Part shown: piece by piece, positions 61,567 through 64,000 of the stretch
Position numbering within the stretch: the first letter of the stretch is position 1
Layout of the letters: each line of letters starts with the position of its first letter
Origin: Terrisporobacter othiniensis
Lineage (GTDB): Bacteria > Bacillota > Clostridia > Peptostreptococcales > Peptostreptococcaceae
Direction: 5' to 3'
Length of the DNA stretch: 64,000 nt
Assembly: GCF_000808015.1 (NCBI RefSeq)
Contig: NZ_JWHR01000115.1
Span: 65,918 to 129,917, forward strand
Notes under the pieces: model-generated
Told to the model about the DNA's origin: nothing
Seen by the model: only the letters and a program-made list of their open reading frames with translations
Database searches by the model: none
Made by a program: the position numbers and the translations under genes

Positions 61567-62004
61567 ATGAATAATAAATTTGACAGTAAAAATGAATGTA
61601 GCAAATATGCATGGAATGAGGCTATGATTTTAGATAAAATCCAAGAAATTTTAGATGGTAAAAATATAGATGAGTTGGATATTACTGAAGAAGAACTGGA
61701 AGATATAAAGTCTCAATTAAATGATAACCTTTCATCTGAGGAGTTAAATGAGTCTGCATGTATAATTGCTGAAAATATTGATGAATTAAAAATTCTACCT
61801 AAAGATGACCTAAGAGAATATATACTAAAATTAATAAATTATTTAAATACTAATAATTTAAAATGTATTATAGGTGAAGTTAAAGGTATTGAATTTGAAG
61901 TTTATGAAAACTCAGGTGTTGATGATGTATTTAAAAACTACTATAAAAAATACGATGAAACATATGAAATATCTGCAATGCTTTCGGATTTAGGATTAAA
62001 ATAG
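61567..62004 (+). CDS. Acidic protein of unknown function
   Basis: This is a 145-residue soluble, strongly acidic protein. A helical N-terminal part (residues 10-75, rich in Glu/Asp/Leu) leads to a second part with possible beta strands (CIIGEVKGIEFEVYENSGV). Not recognised. There is no signal peptide and no Cys pattern. TTAGGAGA precedes the ATG and a terminator follows. It is flanked by minus-strand genes. Confidence 0.65.
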   Translation: MNNKFDSKNECSKYAWNEAMILDKIQEILDGKNIDELDITEEELEDIKSQLNDNLSSEELNESACIIAENIDELKILPKDDLREYILKLINYLNTNNLKCIIGEVKGIEFEVYENSGVDDVFKNYYKKYDETYEISAMLSDLGLK

Positions 62005-62016
62005 AAAATTCACCAT

Positions 62017-62059
62017 AAAAAAATAGCATTCACTACAAATCTTAGTGAGTGCTATTTTT
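62017..62059. terminator. Bidirectional terminator
   Basis: AAAAATAGCATTCACT pairs with AGTGAGTGCTATTTTT with one wobble, followed by GTTT. Confidence 0.88.
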
Positions 62060-62061
62060 GT

Positions 62062-62484
62062 TTACAATGCTAAAAATAGAGAAAAAAGTACCACTGTATA
62101 TAATCCTAATGCTAGAGGTAAATTTGTTCCACCTATTTTCTTTATAATTACCTCTTTATTATCAGAGAATAACGTTTTTACTTTTTCAATATTTCCATCT
62201 ACATGATCCATATACAATGCATTTGCATATATTCCTATACCTACTAAAACTGCAAAGTTTAGTATCCCTCCAATATATGGGGTGGAAGATGCCACTAAAC
62301 TTAGTATAAAGAATGCCCCTGCTTTAAAGTACATTTTTCTATATATCATCCAATATATACCTAGAAAAAATGCTGCCCAGTTCCAAGATGCACTTTTCCC
62401 TGTATCATTCATTTTTTTAAATTTTTCTTCATAGAACTTTTGGTTTCTCTGTATAAATAAATTTACTTCATTTACTCTCTCCAT
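62062..62484 (-). CDS. DUF2628 membrane protein
   Basis: This 140-residue membrane protein fits the DUF2628 pattern. It has a charged N-terminal helix (NQKFYEEKFKKM), then SASWNWAAFFLGIYWMIYRK at the first membrane entry, then two or three more membrane segments with GAFFILSLVASS. The function of this group is unknown. AAGGAGAAG precedes the ATG. In the 350 bases upstream (62485-62837) I see only its promoter region and a terminator for the YkgJ gene. Confidence 0.8.
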   Translation of the reverse strand: MERVNEVNLFIQRNQKFYEEKFKKMNDTGKSASWNWAAFFLGIYWMIYRKMYFKAGAFFILSLVASSTPYIGGILNFAVLVGIGIYANALYMDHVDGNIEKVKTLFSDNKEVIIKKIGGTNLPLALGLYTVVLFSLFLAL

Positions 62485-62773
62485 AAATTATACTTCTCCT
62501 TGATGATTTTAATTATTGAAATACTTAATATATTATCATATTTTTACTTATAATGCTCTAATTTTTTATCTCTTCTAATAATAATTATACCCATTTTTGA
62601 ATCCATAAAACTTAATTAAATCACCTTCAAAATACTAAATGTACTTTTCACTGTTCTTTGTTAGGCATTTATTAATCTAAGGTAAATTACAAGACCAATT
62701 TATAAGTTTAATCCATAATTTCCTTCTATTATGTAAGTAAAGGTGAGATCACAATACAAAATTCGCTTTGCTC

Positions 62774-62813
62774 AAAAAGTGTGTATCTTCCAATGAAAGT
62801 ACACACTTTTTTA
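62774..62813 (-). terminator. Terminator after the YkgJ gene, with a repeat-tail motif
   Basis: AAAAAGTGTGTA and TACACACTTTTT pair on the minus strand. Just beyond it the minus strand reads GAGCAAAGCGAATTTTG, similar to the tail of the DnaA-box repeat elements. Confidence 0.8.
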
Positions 62814-62837
62814 TTAATATGACACAACGCAAGTATA

Positions 62838-63500
62838 CTAAATAACTCCCAGTTTATTTTTTATTTGTGGTAAATATTTCGCAAACTCAGAGTAAAAATC
62901 CCCTTCTTTTATATTAATATCATAACAGCTATCCAATAAAATTTTATTAACTTCCTCAATTTCTTTCTCATCTCTCACAAACTTTAGGCGGAAAGTAAGT
63001 GCCTTAATAAATTTATGCCATTGTAAAATAAACTTTTTATTTTCATCATAATTTTCAATTCCAAGCCATTTACTTACCTTAACATCTTTTAGATTTTCTT
63101 TAGGACAATTTCCTATTTGTAAAAAATATTTAAAATCATCATCTTTATATACTCTTCCAAGAGGAAACAAACGACAAATATTTGGTCGTTTAGAATGTAT
63201 CATACATCTGCCTTCTTTATTTAAAAAACTACAGTATTTACTTTTTTGCATTTTTAAATATGGTAATAAGATTTTGTTACTTTCACGAAGTTCAATCTTA
63301 TCACCTAGTAATTCATTAAATCCAATACCTAGAAAATTCACTATTTCATTCACATCAAAAGGTGTAAGCATTACTAAATCTCCAACATCCTTGCAACAAT
63401 CGCTACATCCATTACAACCACATGTATCTGCTTTTACCATATCTTCAATATCATATAGCTTTCCATCTGAAATTTTATCTAATATATTTACAGGTCTCAT
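62838..63500 (-). CDS. YkgJ-family cysteine cluster protein
   Basis: This 220-residue soluble protein has the YkgJ/CxxCxxCC Cys cluster. CGCNGCSDCCKDVG lies near residue 28, and CSFLNKEGRCMIHSKRPNIC near residue 92, followed by RLFPLGRVY and NCPKEN. Such proteins are thought to bind zinc or an iron-sulfur cluster. Some act as partners in maturation or modification. Nothing in the neighbourhood defines the target. The frame ends the annotated part of the window. Confidence 0.87.
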   Translation of the reverse strand: MRPVNILDKISDGKLYDIEDMVKADTCGCNGCSDCCKDVGDLVMLTPFDVNEIVNFLGIGFNELLGDKIELRESNKILLPYLKMQKSKYCSFLNKEGRCMIHSKRPNICRLFPLGRVYKDDDFKYFLQIGNCPKENLKDVKVSKWLGIENYDENKKFILQWHKFIKALTFRLKFVRDEKEIEEVNKILLDSCYDINIKEGDFYSEFAKYLPQIKNKLGVI

Positions 63501-64000
63501 TAACTTTCATCCTCGTTTCTTATTTATATCTTATTAAAATACTTAATCACATTTTATTATACTTAAATATATAAATTAAAAAAAGTAGAAAAATCTATTC
63601 TATTTAATAATATTTTCACTTTGATTTCTACTTAATTATTCTGAACCATATAATCTTAGGAAAAAGTAAGTTTACTAATTCTTAAGATTTAACCCTTAAC
63701 AACTTATATTATAATACTAAATAACTAACATTTTTGGCGAGGATTAAAGTTCCAAGGGACTAGGTTCTTAGATTTTACTAGACAATAATAAATAACTCTG
63801 CTTAACCCAATCGCCTAATATTACCTATAATATACTAATATAAGGAAATATTTTCCTACCATTAACAAAACATTATATATATTAATTCAAAAAGAGTAAA
63901 ATTTAAAATGACATATGTTAAGTATGTCAAAAATTACTAAACGTTACTTCTGATTATATACACATCTTTCTAGACTCTGAAAGTATTTCTTATAATATAC
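63501..64000. other. Gene-free end region with a structured element
   Basis: No supported reading frame lies here. On the minus strand GGCGA-TT-GGGTTAAG (about 63815-63800) can pair with CTTTAATCC-TCGCC (about 63749-63736), enclosing some 50 bases. A second, imperfect hairpin with a T run on the minus strand (about 63575-63635) could be a terminator. The layout suits a small RNA or a leader read on the minus strand, but no known class is recognised. Confidence 0.4.

Noticed and set aside
1..64000. CRISPR arrays, tRNA or rRNA genes, insertion sequences, prophage
   Set aside because: I scanned for regularly spaced repeats, cloverleaf-like genes and transposase or phage proteins and saw none that I can support.

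Overview
The window is AT-rich, gene-dense DNA from a low-GC Gram-positive anaerobe. The shortlist of signs is consistent: strong GGAGG or GGGGGA ribosome sites, reverse rubrerythrin, class B sortase, PTS general proteins, T-box leaders, a DUF1540 protein, an M20B tripeptidase, and clostridial-type catabolic genes. The best guess is a Peptostreptococcaceae member (Paraclostridium, Paeniclostridium or Romboutsia-like). That placement is inference from gene content and style, not from a marker gene. I found no rRNA, tRNA, CRISPR array, insertion sequence or prophage.

Left part (1-23 kb): a peptide-use cluster (Xaa-Pro aminopeptidase end, POT peptide transporter, PepT); topoisomerase III with a reductase-like gene; dUTPase; an SH3b-NlpC/P60 wall hydrolase followed by a decayed paralogue; an orphan Eco57I/TaqI-type adenine methyltransferase with no ordinary start codon; a patatin phospholipase; PTS HPr and Enzyme I; an aldose epimerase; a small siroheme reductase-like protein; sortase B; a run of small metabolic genes (HAD, cytidylate kinase-like, PfkB kinase); and a Cys-rich protein with a possible jelly-roll domain.

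Middle (22-42.6 kb): a copper-type locus consists of an HMA-TauE/SafE-like membrane protein facing a response regulator, histidine kinase and CopA ATPase, with similar promoter repeats at both control regions. Next come oxidative-stress genes (DUF1540 protein, reverse rubrerythrin, catalase-like protein), a MATE exporter behind a leader that looks like a guanidine-IV (mepA) riboswitch, and a heterodimeric ABC exporter facing its own two-component system with four tandem 11-bp repeats between them.

Right part (42.6-64 kb): almost everything is on the minus strand. It holds a membrane pseudokinase, an amidohydrolase, a PucR regulator, a YjiH-type transporter and an ornithine/alanine racemase-like gene. 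The racemase lies behind two tandem T-box terminators, the second of which lacks a recognisable Stem I. Further right are two CPBP/ALDH-type genes, an XRE regulator, a lipoprotein, a DEAD-box helicase, a truncated SNF2/SWIM pseudogene, an LTA synthase-like enzyme, a deformylase-like protein, DUF2628 and YkgJ proteins.

The most notable items are the tandem T-box with a Stem-I-less second copy, the MATE riboswitch, the methyltransferase lacking a normal start, a repeated intergenic element carrying an exact DnaA box, the 11-bp-phased operator repeats at two two-component systems, and several gene relics that show ongoing decay.
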